Assembly: GCA_036936605.1 (NCBI GenBank)
Contig: JAUPFV010000002.1
Coordinates: 340,196,654 to 340,260,653, forward strand
Direction of reading: 5' to 3'
Origin: Limnanthes douglasii subsp. nivea
Lineage: Eukaryota > Streptophyta > Magnoliopsida > Brassicales > Limnanthaceae
DNA: 64,000 bases
Positions within the stretch are counted from its first letter, which is position 1. Every line of letters starts with the position of its first letter. The translations under genes and the position numbers were made by a program. The notes below the pieces were generated by a model. It had not been told where the DNA came from. It saw nothing but the letters and a program-made list of their open reading frames with translations, and did not search any database. Positions 35,550 through 48,663 of the stretch are shown here, piece by piece.

Positions 35550-36135
35550 TGATTAAGGTTGATCCAAGATTTTGGTCTCTAATTTAGAGGTTTGCGGATT
35601 TCATTTGTGAAGGAGAACACTAAAGGGGTTCTTAAAAGAAGTTCCCTTAAATATTCAGTTTAATATTCTTAACGATTTTGATCAAAATTCATAAAACAAT
35701 TTTTTTATAATATAATAAGTTTTTTATTATTTTTTTTAAAAATCAACAGCGTACGATGTTCAATATATATATTTATAATTAGTGTTTTTTTCATCTTTTA
35801 TCAATCTCTCACACACAAATGTTTTAATAGTGTGTTTATTTTTAATTTTGTTTATCGTTATTTTGACGGTGTGCTTATCCGTTTCAAGAAACATAATTGG
35901 AGCAAAACTCATCATGAGAAATGACACATATTATAATAGGTACAATGTTAACAATATTTTTTTTATCTCTAAACACACATGTCACATGAAGATTCAATTG
36001 TATTAAAAGTTATTTGAAATTATCTCTGAAATATCATACATCGTAGATGAAAATGAATTTTATATGCTGAATCATTCTATAAATAATTTATTTTTACTCA
36101 TTGAAAAATACAATGCTTAAGTTTTCTATACAAAA
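35550..36135. other. AT-rich DNA, nothing recognised
   Basis: Frequent stops in all frames and no repeat found elsewhere in the window. Confidence 0.4.
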
Positions 36136-36139
36136 ACCG

Positions 36140-37530
36140 GGTGCCACCATTTGCAAAATATCGGTTAAGAGTTTTAGTCTCATTATTCTAAACATAGAGT
36201 TTACTAACTGCTGAGCCAATGGTTTGGTAATAAATCTACCAGGTTCTCACTAGAACACACGTAGGAGACCGATGTGACTCCACTCTAAATTAAGTGTAGT
36301 GTACTCATATATTAGACTTATGTAGCGATATTTACCATTGTAGATGCCATTATAAGCTATACCCATCGTTGTTTAACTATAAAAAAATACTTGGATTATC
36401 ATGTTTTCCCGCTATAGTGAATTGTATTTCCTTCAAGAGCTCTCTAAAAATTACAGTTTCCTTTCTTGTTGCAAGCGATGCTATAAACTCATATTAGACA
36501 CACACACACATTTCTCTTTGATCCCCAAGAAACAACACACACAGTAAATATGAAGACCCACCCATAGTTAATTTGTATTAAATAGAATGATGATCCAACT
36601 TCCGTATCTGTATTCCTAAAATATCCTAGAAAAATTAGAATATTAAAAGTATATGTTTTTTGAATTCTTCATGTGCCTAAAAACCTTTCCAATACATTCA
36701 ATATCCATACTTGAATTAATAGTAATCTGCAATACTTTACTTACCGTAATTAAAATATCTAGCCTAGTGCATAAATATGTATATCAAACTTCCGATAACA
36801 CCAACGTATTCTAGCTGAACCATTTCTCGTCTATTATTTCCAAGTTTTAAAATATGATCAAATGGTGTATGTAGTTCTTTAAATTCCATATGTTCAGATT
36901 TATCAAGTACATTTTTATTGTTATGATATTGACAGAGGGAAAAACTCCAAATATCTTTATTATATTTATCCCCAAAATAATATATATGTTTTAGGAACGT
37001 TTATCTTAAATATTGAAGATACAAACCTTTTCATTTCAATAATCTCTTTCATGCCATTACTCAATATAAGTAAATCATCTATGTATAGACACACCACGAG
37101 CATTGTGTCACCACTAACCATAATATATAAACATTTAATCACCATAAATAGTATTAGATACCATTACATGATAAAAAATTTCATGTCATTTCTTTGGTGA
37201 TTGTTTTAGACCATAAAATGACTTACAATATTACAGATTTTTTCTTTATTTTTTTATAAGTACAAAGCCTATGAATTGCTTCAAGTAAACCTCCTCGTCG
37301 AGATATCTAATTAGGAATGTTGTTTTATAATCTATTTGATGAATTCTAAGTTTATATATTGATGCAGTTGCAAAAATCATTCTTATTCTCGCGTTTCTTG
37401 CAATTGGACCATATGCATTAAAGTAATATTTTTCCTTATTTTTTTCAAAACATTTGAATAATACTATGATTATAACATTTATTTATAATACCCACTTACA
37501 ACCACTTCATCTTTAACTCGAAGGTAAATC
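36140..37530 (-). pseudogene. Ty1/copia RT-RNase H remnant
   Basis: On the minus strand the RT is recognisable by TTFLIRYLDEEVYLKQF (about 37270-37330), SFYGLKQSPK (about 37210) and the catalytic box LYIDDLLIL at about 37062-37088. The C-terminal RNase H motif YVCSSENLVDLFTKPL lies at about 36210-36265. Multiple frameshifts occur and no LTRs were found. A short piece of the same element type recurs at 50067-50195. Confidence 0.75.
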
Positions 37531-37848
37531 AATAAATTCTCAAGCGTTGTTTGAAATAAGTGAGTATATTTAATCATTTATGACCTTTGTTTTAAGTAGA
37601 TCGTCTTGAAAGGGTTTGCTTTCTTACTAGATTTTGGGTCATCGTTACGAAAAATACCACCTAAATATTACGTGTGATTGTTTTACAACTTTATTCTACC
37701 AAGTAGAAAGAAGTCTTTTAAAAATATATTCATAAGGATATATTATTTTGATAATATATATTCTTCATATTGATGAAATATATTCATGTTAAGAGTTGTT
37801 AAAAGATAAGATGCACAGAAGATAAAGAGTTAGCAAAAGTAATATAAC

Positions 37849-38270
37849 AAAGATATTTAAACTGAAAGACATCTAGAAGACTACACAAAAGGCTATCCAA
37901 AGAGAAAATATGAGGGTCTTTCATAGATTTCTAACTGAGAGACACCCATAAAGCTTTAAAAAAGAAGATTGCAAAAAATCATGAAGATGAGGATCTTCTA
38001 AATATCTTTAACCAAGAATCATCCAAAAGACTGTTAGACGAGAAGCTAGCGGCCACCAGAAGACGAGGGTCTTCAAAATATCTTTAACCGAAAAACACCC
38101 ATAAGACTTTTAAACGAGAGGCTAGCAAAAGAGAAATAATGAGGATATTTCATATCTCTCTAACTGATGGACACCCATAAGGTTTTAGATGAGACGCTAC
38201 CGAAAAGAAGAAGATGGAGGTCACTAAAGATCTTTTACTAAGAAGCGTCCAACATACTATAAATGGGATC
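37849..38270. repeat. Degenerate minisatellite, period about 75 bp, about 5.5 units
   Basis: Each unit runs through a TTTAACYGAGARACACCCAT-like block, a TAAGACTTTTAAACGAGAGG-like block, a GCTAGC-like word and an ATGAGGGTCTTC-like block. The blocks recur near 37855, 37925, 38000, 38077, 38153 and 38228. Units differ by 15-30 percent. No coding potential. Confidence 0.7.
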
Positions 38271-39439
38271 GTAACGGAAATACATAGTAAACTAAAAGGA
38301 TGATAAAGCTCTTCGAACAGTGATAACTGTAATACACGTGTCATTTTTTAATATCAGTAAGATAGGTTGTTAATCAGTTATAACACGTGTAATATGTTGA
38401 TTTAAGGATAGTAAAATTCGAATGTTATAATTGAACACTTAAAGCCCCATTCGAGGATTATCATAATAATAGAAAAAATACATTTTTAGACTTTGAAAAA
38501 TTGTCATTTCATGGTTGTGATTTATTATGTTGGCTTAATATTTTATAAAGATTTTCCTTCATCAAATGTGGCACCTTCTGGTTGTGAATTTTTCTTTTCA
38601 AGGCTTAAATTTTAAAGTAATTACCAACGATGATGGTGAGATCAGGATTTGAAAGAGAGACTCTAGTGATTTGACCAATTCGATCTATTTTGGTAGTCGT
38701 CTCGAAAATCATAATGAATTTGTCAGCTGATGTAGTTAATCTAGAGAAACTTCAACATTAGGACGTGGCAGCCGGTGCTTGCATTTTAATAAGTCAAAAA
38801 GTGAGACCTCTAGGAGTAATTGTAACATATATAAATCAACGACCAGAAGCAGTAACTTGAGCACTTGAATTGTTCACGCCGGCTCAGGGCGATAACATCC
38901 AAAATTAAGGTATTCGTGCTACCACATCGAGTATTCAGATTCTAGATCTTAAAATTTAGAAAATAAAGTAAGAATAGGGTATATCGAATATGATACATGC
39001 TGAGAGAGATCGCGAGGTCAGGGAAATGATGAAAAAATTAACTAAGTATTGCAATTTCTATAAAAAAACATAATTTCAAAAGTAAGGAGAAAAAGAAGTC
39101 AAATTTTAAAGAAAGAAATACGAGTTATACACGGAAAACAAACGAAAAGAAAATGACTTTTGTGAAAAGAAAACTAGAATGAATAATTCAATTGAAAGAA
39201 AGCAGAAACATGAAGCTGAAAAATGGAAATGGAAGGATTCTGATTTCAAGGCTCAGTCAAGTAAATTAAGAATAAAGAAAGGAAATGAAAGAAGGAGGTG
39301 GAATACAATGAAGAACAAAAAAAAATACGCGAGTATGTTTTCCAGTAATCTCTATTTTTTAAGAATATTCTTGAAGTAAAACTCCTGATGAAATTTAATC
39401 CCCTTACGATGCCAGCTTAGGACAAATCAAGGGATCGAA
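38271..39439. other. Unassigned DNA, possibly the 5' part of the older gypsy element
   Basis: No LTR boundary could be recognised. A Lys/Glu-rich plus-strand ORF at 39179-39379 fits the low-complexity N-terminal gag region of the element whose gag core follows, but this is not secure. Confidence 0.35.
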
Positions 39440-41085
39440 AACATCACTTATAGCAGTTTAGAAGCATGATAATGAGGTTCAGTCCCGACGATGTTTTGTT
39501 ATCCAAGGCATTATCTATGAATTTTAAGGGAAATTCCTGGACGAATTCAATAGCTTACCAAACGAATAAATTCGAGATCTTTAAAGGACAGTAGAGTATG
39601 TTTAGGAACCATTTCATAGATAATCGGGTGAACAAGAAATAGGGAAACTCAATTATGAACTTGTATCAAACAAGAGGGGAATCTTTGACAAGTTATGTGC
39701 AAAGATTCGTAAAAGAAAATAATAGTGTGTTGACGGGAAAAATGGTAGTTGTTCTGGCTCATTTAAAGAGAGGGTTACATTATGAGGGAAATCTTGACGA
39801 AGATCTGATAAAGTTTTTTTGTAGAGATATTTTGGCTAGTTCGGAACAATTTATCAGGCTTGAAGATTGTAAGAAGAAAGCTTCTTAATTTTTAAATACC
39901 AAGAATATAAAGCTGTACTACCCGATCGAAGGATAGTAAAAGAATTGAAATAGGATGAGGGCTAAATAAGGCCAACTAATAGAGAAAAATTCTCGTTTTA
40001 CGATAATCTAAATAAAACATATACCAATATAACCGAGAATAATGCAGTTATCTTTGATAAGATAAATGAGATATCAAAGTGAAATCCGCTAAGATTGATA
40101 TTTGCCTTAACTATCAATAGATCGTGAAGATTCTTTTGTGCTTTCTTCGAAGATCATGGGCACCATACTATTGACTGTTGGCACCTGAAGATGTGATTTT
40201 AATACTTATTAATAATATGGATTTTATAAAATTCATTAAAACAATATAAGAGGATAAAATCGAGATAAAAACAAAGAATAGTTTAAAGGTGGAGAGAAAA
40301 GTAGGAGATAAGAAGATAAAGGGAAGCAACAACTTGTGTCTACCATCTTTGGTGGAGATACGATGTTTAGGAATGATTCTGCTTCAAGAAAAAAGCAAAA
40401 AAGGGATTTAGAAGTCACCTTGGTTGAAGAATCATCTTACCATCATTGTCGTAAGCCAATATCTGATTTAAAATTTGTTATGATCAAATGCAAGGTGTAA
40501 CTCCATGCAAGCAAACTAATAGACAACTTGTCAGTTATGAAGGGAATACTTCAGCTTATGTTGGTGAGATTGAACTAATATTTCTTTTAGATTATGGGGA
40601 TATCGAGAAGGTTGTAAGAAACTTGTTCATGATCTCTGGTAAACCCATCATTTATAATGTTATTGTAGGGAGACCGTGGCTGCACAAAATGGAAGGTACA
40701 ACTTGTACTTTCATACAGTGTTCAAAATTTCTCGTATGAAGATTGTCAATAAAATAATAGCAATGAATGTGAAAAAGAAATTGACGATCCCAGAAGAAAT
40801 CCAACATGAAAATTTGTTGAATAAATTAACTGAGGAGATAATATGAGAGGGTCATGTTGTGAAAATTGGAAGATTATAGAACTTCCAAAAGGAAATTTTG
40901 ACATCTTCACTTGAACTAATAACGATATAATAAAGGCCAGTTCTTCCATTATTTATCACGAGTTTTCGGTTGACAAAAGACTGAGGCGAATGAGCATAAA
41001 CAATAGTGCTTTCTCTACCGATGTGGGTTGTTAATATAGTGTTGGTAAAGGAAAAAAATGGGCAATGACGTATGTGTATAGATTT
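39440..41085 (+). pseudogene. Gypsy-3: older Ty3/gypsy element, gag-protease part (left of Gypsy-2)
   Basis: The gag core is visible at about 39480-39888 (GESLTSYVQRF and a Lys/Cys-rich end). The region after the protease site is visible at 40488-40739 (YNVIVGRPWLHKMEG, as in gypsy polyproteins just before RT). Stops and frameshifts are frequent. The element is cut at 41085 by Gypsy-2 and continues at 49427. Confidence 0.7.
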
Positions 41086-41473
41086 TGATGAGTCCGGATT
41101 CTGTTACATCTTCGGACAGGGACAGTTCGGACAAAGACCATCTAACCGGACAGAGCAGTTCGAACACCTTATCCATTGGACTGTTCAAACTAGGACTAAA
41201 GTACTTAAAAACCTAATCACTTCTTGACTGAGCTACCTGCTCTCCTGCTAAGAACTCATGGGTCCTTAAACATGACCCGAAAGCCCATAAGGCCCAAATG
41301 TAAAGGTATAAATACTCAACCACCAACATTAAATGAGGGTAATGAAAATTAAATACAACCAGGCTGCTTAATTCTCCCTCTACTCTCTACTCAAACATTA
41401 AATACTTACAAACTTTCACAAAATACCAAATAAAAGTTATGATCTTACCCTCAGACGAAAATAAACTTCACCA
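41086..41473 (+). repeat. Gypsy-2 5' LTR
   Basis: It begins TGATGAGTCCGG and ends CTTCACCA, with a TATA box GGTATAAATACTC near 41304. The primer-binding region AATTGGCGACCACAGTGGG follows at 41474. Confidence 0.93.
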
Positions 41474-41500
41474 AATTGGCGACCACAGTGGGAGAGAAAG

Positions 41501-42180
41501 GTGCCTGAATCGAGCTTTCGAAACCAACAAAAACAATCAGTCCGAATGAATCCGGATGCCCCGGAAGTACCACCAGCTTTGCTTGAAGTGGTGGGTGAAA
41601 ACGATGAATACACTATCGAGGAGCGTGATAGATTAAAGGGCGAGATAGAAGCTCTGAGGGTAGAAAAGGCTAAGATGGGCATGAAAGAAAAGTCAAAAGC
41701 ATCAGTTGCTCATCATACCGATAACCCTAGAGAGCATGAGCCTTCAAAGACTCATGTGAGTACCAAAAAGACTCATGCCAGCTCAAAAAAGTCTCACCGG
41801 TCTAAGCCAGTGGAGAAATCAGACTCAGACTCAGAGTCTTCTGATAGCTCATCGGATGAGGAAGGAGTTGAAAAGTCCTAGTCCTCCAGCAGTGATGAGG
41901 GCCGATCTGCAAATAAACAGAAGTTAATAAAGAAATATTCAAGAAAAAGAGATAGACATGGAAAGTTGAAGAGGAATATAGGCAAAGGATCATCTCACAG
42001 CCGGAGGCATGTAGACCGGATGCTGATGGATCCCTTTGCCTTCCACGATGAACCAAGTATCTTTGCAACTCCCAATGAGGATACTGTGTTCAGTCGTGGC
42101 CGGAATTAGAGACAATCTCCATTGTCTTCCAAGATTCTGTCCGGAAACCTCCCTAAGAGGTTTGATTGCACTAAAATGGA
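41501..42180 (+). pseudogene. Gypsy-2 gag N-terminal fragment fused to RT by deletion
   Basis: The N-terminal gag segment is open from 41501 to 41881 and then reads on past a TAG, and a second TAG near 42107, to the word KRFDCTKMEK. There it joins directly to RT sequence (ADVIVQEVDRL) that in Gypsy-1 lies about 2 kb further on. The missing part covers the gag core, zinc knuckle, protease and RT N-terminus. The joint lies in a short A-rich GAAAA/GAGAAA similarity. Confidence 0.85.
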
Positions 42181-45147
42181 AAAGGCTGATGTTATTGTTC
42201 AAGAAGTTGACAGGCTCACAAAGATGGGGCATATAAAGGAGTCTCAATATCCTTTGTGGACTGCCAATCCGGCCCCGGTGAAAAAGAAAAATGCATCGAC
42301 TTCACAGATCTCAATAAGGCTTGCCCATAAGATTTGTATCCAGTTCCCCGGATTGATCAGCTGGTAGACTCCACCTCTGGGAATAAGCTACTCTCATTCA
42401 TGGATTCTTTCTCCGGGTACAATCAGATTCAAGTAGATCCGAAGGATCAGGAGCATACCACGTTTGTCACTGACAGGGGTCTTCATTGCTACAAAGTGAT
42501 GCCATTCAGGTTGAAAAATGCTGGGGCTACTTATCAAAGATTGGTGAACAAAGCCTTTGCTGATCAAATTGGAAGAAATATGGAAGTATACATTGATGAT
42601 ATGATGGTGAAAAGTGTGGATAAGAAACTGCACTTGGTGGACCTCCAAGAAACTTTTGCCAACTTGGTAAAAGTGAATTTGAAGCTAAATCCTAGAATAA
42701 TGTGTGTTCGGAGTGCGATCCGGGAATTTCTAGGATATATAATAAGTGAGAAAGAGATACAGCCCGATCCAGACCAGCTTAATGCACTATTCCAGATGGA
42801 GCCTCCTCGGAATGTTAAAGAAGTACAACGATTGACGGGGAGGTTAGCTGCTTTAAACCGATTTATATCAAGGTCTTCGGACAGATGTGCCCCGTTTTTT
42901 CAAACTTTGAAGGGTGCAAAGGGATTTGAATGGACTTCACAGTGTGATGAGGCTTTCAATGAGATTAAGAAACATTTGTCCTCCCCCAAAACCTTATTTA
43001 AACCAGTTGATGGAGAGACCCTCTTCGTATATTTGGCAGTTTCAAGTTGTGCCATCAGTGCTGTGTTGGTGAGAGAGGTGGATAACTACCCCCATCCGGT
43101 GTATTATATCAGCAAGAGCTTGATAGGTGCAGAGAAACGCTATTTAAAGCTCGAAAAGTTAGCATTAGCCTTGGTAATTGTTGCAAGAAAGATGAGGCCC
43201 TATTTTCAGGCTCATCCTATTGTAGTCCAGACATCCTTTCCCTTGAAGAACGTCCTTCAAAAGGCAGACATTTCAAGTAGAATGACTAAATGGTCGGTGT
43301 AATTGGGCGACTTCGATATTGATTTTGCTCCTCGAACAACAGTCAAAGCCCAAGCTGTGGCTGATTTTTTAGTCGAATTTCACTCTGATAGGGATTCAGA
43401 GCAGACTACTGAGATGAAAGACAAAAAAGTTTGGGTCGTCCGGACGGATGGTGGATCCAGTACTATGGGGTGTGGTGCAAGGGTGTTCTTGACTTCTCCA
43501 TATGGTGACAAAATGTACCAGGCCATATGTTTTGCTTTCAGAGCTTCCAACAATGAGTCCGAATACGAAGCAGCTATAGCTGGTTTAAAGTTAGCTTATA
43601 TATGTGGGGCCAAAAGGGTCAAGTTGATGAGTGATTCCCAACTTCTTATCCACCATGCACAAGGTCAATCTGAAGCAAAAAAGGAGCAGCTAGTGAAGTA
43701 CTTACTTCTTCTTAAAAATGAGGCTCTTAAGTTCAAAAGCGTTGTTTATGAGCATATACCCCGGGCAGAGAATGAACTAGCAGATTCTTTGGCATCCATA
43801 GCCTACACTGAGTCCTATCCTTGGATTCATGTACTGGAGAGCCCTTCCATTCAACTTAATGTGGGTAAAGAGGAAGAAATTTTCGAAGTACAGATAATAC
43901 AACCTCAAGATTGGAGATTTCCTCTCCTACAGTACCTCTCTGATGGAATTTTGCCTCCGGATAAATCACTAGCAAGAACGGTGAAGCACAAGGCTCGTGG
44001 TTTTATCATACTAAGAGACGTTCTGTATAAAAAGTCTTACAGTAAACCTCTTCTGCGTTGTTTGGGAGATGATGAGTCTCAAGTAGTCCTCTCCGAATTG
44101 CATGATGGTGAGGGATCAGCTCACTGTGGATTCAGGGCTCGAACAAGGAGAGTTTTACTGTCCGGCTACTATTGGACATCTATAATGCAAGATGCTAAAG
44201 AACTGGTGAGAAGGTGTGATCCATGCCAGAGATATAGCAATGAAATTGATGTCCCAGCTATCCCTTTAGAGTCAATTTCTGAGCCAATACCTTTTGCTCG
44301 ATGGGGGTTGGATTTAGTGGACCCTCTTCCTATGGCGTCCGGAGAGAGCAGAACTATAATTGTTGCTATAGATTACTTTTCAAAGTGGATTGAAGCATCC
44401 CCTCTGGCAGGCACAACATCAAAAGCTGTCATAAAATTCATTTTATCCAACATATGTTGCAGATTTGGTGTTCCACAAAAGATAACAACAAACAATCGGC
44501 CACAGTTCGACAATAGGTAAATGGAGAGTTTTTGTGCCTCAAGGGGTATAAAACATTGTTTCTCTTCACCTTTCCACCCACAAGCAAATGGTCAGGTTGA
44601 AGTGGCCAACAGAACTATACTGTCCGGTTTAAAGAAGAATTTGGAAGGGGCTGCTGGGAAGTGGCCTAGCTATTTACAAGAGGTTTTGCGGGCTTACCGG
44701 ACTACACCTGGGGCTGCAACGCAAGAGTCACCCTTTGCTTTGGTCTATAGGATGGATGCAATAGCTCCCATAGAAGCAACTCTCCCCTCGTTTCGAGTTC
44801 ACAACTTCTCCGAGCACGCTAACGAAGTGGCAATCAGAGGTCATCTTGACCTAATAGACGAAAGACGAGTTAAGGCTCACCTTAGAGCTGCACACTATCA
44901 GGGTCTAATGAGAAGTAGGTTTGCTTCTAGAATTAAAAGAAGAGATTTCCAACCGGGGGACAAGGTTTTGAGAAAAGTCTTCCTACACACTAAAGACAAG
45001 CTGCTCAGCAAGTTGGCCCCAACTTGGGAAGGACCTTATATGGTCATTGAAAGACTTAAGCCTGGAACGTATTAGCTAGAAGACAAGGATGGAAGGGTTT
45101 TGAACCAACCTTGGAATATTGAGCATCTCCGGATGTACTTGGAGTAA
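42181..45147 (+). pseudogene. Gypsy-2 pol: RT, RNase H, second RNase H, integrase; nearly open
   Basis: After a small deletion and frameshift at about 42290, one long frame runs from 42334. It covers RT (YIDDMMVKS at about 42592-42618) and RNase H to a TAA at 43300. The second RNase H (RTDGGSSTMGCGA near 43441) and integrase run from 43303 to a TAA at 44518. The integrase C-terminus runs from 44521 to 45147 with one TAG at 45073. In the integrase core TNNRPQF stands where TDNGPQF is seen in Gypsy-1, so the second catalytic Asp is replaced. Damage is much lighter than in Gypsy-1, consistent with a younger insertion. Confidence 0.9.
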
Positions 45148-45647
45148 CAGCTATGTAAATATTTACTTGTTTCAAAATCCATGTAAATATTTGGGGGCAT
45201 ACTCTTTCCTACCCTGGTGGCGCGGGGAGGTTTTAGTGAGGTGTCTGGGCTTTTTTATGAAATTTGATGCCTTCTTAAAAATTCGAAGTGTGCTAACTTT
45301 GTTTCTTGTGATACCATCCGGATTGAATTAATGGAATGATGACTACTTAAACATTTGTCATCAGAGAATTTAAACACTCTCACTTTAAAATGCGTGCGAA
45401 ATAAATAAGGGTTATTTAAACACTAGCCACCAAAATCGAAACAAAGTATGAAAGGATGCAAGAATTTTGCAGAACAAAGATATATATTGAAATAACCGGA
45501 GTGCCTTGGCCTTCCAAGGAATTTTAAAAATTGTCAAACAGAACAAACAAAATACCTGTCCGGTCAAATACCGGACACGATTACAAAAATGCCTTGGCCT
45601 TCCAAGGACTTTAGTTCAGATAAATAACGTAAAAGATAATTCATAAT
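45148..45647. other. Gypsy-2 non-coding spacer between pol and antisense gene
   Basis: It is collinear with 26826-27356 of Gypsy-1. It includes the repeated words GTGCCTTGGCCTTCCAAGGA (about 45501) and ATGCCTTGGCCTTCCAAGGA (about 45589). Confidence 0.7.
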
Positions 45648-48573
45648 TTAAGACTCAGCCTTTGAAGATGGCTCAGCCTCACTTGTCTTCTTCTTCTTGG
45701 GATCGTCCTCCTCCTCGTTTGGACTCTCCCCGGTATTCTCTTCATCATCAGACGGGGATGCGCTGGAGAAGCCAAGTCTGTCACCTTCGGCCATTGTATG
45801 AAAGGGGAGGTCCGGATACTCCACATAAGTCCACAAGTCTCCCAGATTTCTCTTTGGAAACTTCTCATGAAAAAGCAAGACCATGTCCGACTTTACCTTA
45901 GCATACATCTCTTCTTGAGTATCTATTATGTTGTTGGCATAGGCGTCGATCTTGGCCTGAATCTTGGCCTCTTGCTCCCTTAGAAGAACTGCTTTCTCCT
46001 CTGCAGCCTTGGACAATGTGTTCTCGAGCGCGATCTTGTCATTTGTCAAGTTATGGATGACTTGATCATTGGCCTTCGCCTCCTCTTTCGATGAGGTGAG
46101 ATATTTCTCCAATCCGGACAGTTTCTCCCAAAGCTCTTTGATGGTGTCTTCTAAAGTAGCGACCTTGGTGACCCACCCCTCTTGGCTCTTCTTTAGCTCC
46201 TCGTTTTCTCCTTTTAGAATGTTAGCGTGTTGAGTGGCAGTAAGAAGGTCACCGGACAGTCTTTCTTTGTCAGACTTGAGGTCTTTGATAGTATCTACCT
46301 GACTTCGAACTTGCTTCTCCAACACAAGCACCGGCTGAACACTACTTAATATAGAATGAGCTATAATGTCCCTTTCACCTGAAACAGTAAAAGTCTTACC
46401 ATTAAAAGTGACAGTGTTTGAAGTACTCGGAGGGAGGTAAGGCCCAGCAAAATCGTCTCTGGGGAGGTTGGCAAAGTAGTCACCAAGTCCATCAAGCCCG
46501 GTGATGTCAACCCCATCAATGCTAAGGTCTCCTCCTCTAACTTCGTCGGTTTGAAAATCACCAGGAATCTCTTCTGCTAGTGTTGGGTCAGTAGGATCTA
46601 CAGAGGGGAGAGGCTCCGGAGGCCGGAGAGAAAGCTCATCACCCCTAGAGGTCTTTTTCTTCTTAGCCTCCCTGTCCTTGTCTTCAGCTCCCCGTTTTCG
46701 GTCTCTTTTGGGAACCCTTGGAGGTTTTGGGGATTGAACCTCTTGCCTAACACTCTCCTCCTCTACCACTTTTAAGAGAGCAGCATCGATCTGGCTTGGG
46801 GCTGGCCCCTCTGGATTTGTTGAAATGGCCACCTCCACTTCAGCAGGGTTAGCTTCACCCACAACCTTCTTGCCTTTCTTCTTCTTACCTTTCATTTTTC
46901 TTGGGGCCTTCGACCGGCTTGGTAAGTAAAGTGACCCGCCCGGCTCATGTGTTCTTTTGAGGACCAGATCCCTCCGGCCAGTAGTGTTCCAGAGGTGAGA
47001 TCTTGCAAGGTCTCCTCCTGTGAAAGCATCATGAAACCGGTTTCCCCACTTTTTAGCAGCCCAAGTGTTGATCTTGGTGCAAGTGGTCTGCCCGGACTTT
47101 AGGTAGTCGTTGAAGTCCTTGGGCAGTTCTGCTAAGGAAAAGACAAGATTAGTTAGTTTAAGCTAATTCAATAAAAACAGAAATAATGATATAAAGTAGG
47201 AGCCTTACAATCACTCCTCCATCTGTTGGTGAGGAGACTTGGATTGACTCCGGCCTTGATTTTCTTCCCGTTCTCCCAGGAACCACTTACAAACAGGAAT
47301 TGAGTCCTCCAATTCCTCTCCGACTTTAGCAGATCATCCACTGCTTTATAGTTATCACCCATGTTGAAGTGATAGAAGGGAATGTGGTGGTTCCTGCAGA
47401 GACTGGCCACAGCTGCAAACGCCTCCATTGGTAGAGGAATCTCGGAGAGCCTAGAGGCCATAATGCAGGCCATGAGGGTGTACCAAGCATTGGGACTCAG
47501 CTGGCTTGGACAGAGCCTTATCAGATGAAAGTATCTGACAATCTCTAGGTCCAAGGGAAATCTGAGCCCCCAGTTAAACAGCTCAGTGTAGATAATAATT
47601 TCGCTCAACTTGCAGTCTATTGGGGTTTCGGGGTCTATGGGGATTCTTATCTTCACATTCTCCGGAATTCCTCACTTCGTACGCATCCGGCCGAACTCAG
47701 CTGTATGGATGAAAGCGAATTGATCTTTTGCAAGGCAAGAAAATATTTGATATTGACCTTGTGGAAACAGGGTCCCACTCTTCCTTCAAGACACTCCGGC
47801 AGATCCGGATGCCTTAAGCACAGCTTCTCCTTGCCTTTATCCTTTTAGGTAGCAACAGCACCACTGGTCTGTCTGGAAGGTTCGGACTCAAAGGGAGCCT
47901 CTTCGATAGATTCCTCCATTATTTCCTCCATGACTGAGGAAGGGTTTTTAGTTGCTGTTGTGAGGGGGAGGTTTGGAGTTGGTTCAGCCTGACTTCCGGA
48001 CTGATGAGCTTCAGAGCTTTCCTGGACCCTAGCCTCCGGTTGGGGCTCTGATGTAGCTGTTTCTCTTCGGGGACTTGAGCCAATGGCCTCCGGACCGTAC
48101 AGCCTGTCTCTGGGTGTTCTTATGGGTACTTCTGACCCTGTACTGCTGTCCTTGGCACCTGATTTCAAAGAGGTGCCTTTAGAAGCCTACCCTTTGACCA
48201 GCCGGCCTTTTCTGCGATCAACCAGCTTGTGAGGAGAAGTATCAGCATCTGATCCCATGGCTAAGAACGGGGAATATTTTCTAAAACTAGAGGCTGTTAA
48301 GCCTGGCTCAACTGTGGGTTCTAACTCTTGAACCGAAGAACCTGAGATGATAGGGGAAAGACTGGCTTGAAACAACCTCTTCGGTTTGACACTCTTTGTG
48401 GAGGAAGAACCCTGGTCAGACTCTGTGGCGGAGAATGGTGGTTTGTCGATGGGTGAAGTGGGTAAAACTGCTGCTATGCGCCTTTCTCTTTCGACTTTTT
48501 GTACTTTTTCTAATTCAGAAAGATTGAGCCACCCGCCTTTGATCAGAGCGTTCCTAGCCGTGAACATAAACAA
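45648..48573 (-). CDS. Antisense gene of Gypsy-2 (gypsy-type transposase-like protein), spliced, damaged
   Basis: It reads opposite to pol from an ATG at 48573 or 48567 (MFTARNALIKGGWL). The first segment is open to 48187, then continues in shifted frames (48168-47845). The transposase-like block is at 47656-47168 (FPLDLEIVRYFHLIRLCPS). A 77-bp intron, 47132-47208 (donor GTAAGG, acceptor CCTTAG, phase 1), precedes ELPKDFNDYLKSGQTT. A 415-codon open stretch (46895-45648) ends with a Lys-rich region, a coiled coil (about 46350-45900) and an acidic Glu/Asp tail. A TGG-to-TGA change near 47674 breaks the middle. The closely matched layout in Gypsy-1 shows it is a regular component of this retrotransposon family. 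Confidence 0.75.
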
Positions 48574-48663
48574 CCTAAGTAAGAATTTGTGTTTGAGAGA
48601 GAAAGTTTTGAAGATTAGCAGAGTGAAAATGAAAGTGATACCAAAACAGTAGAAAAGTATCTT

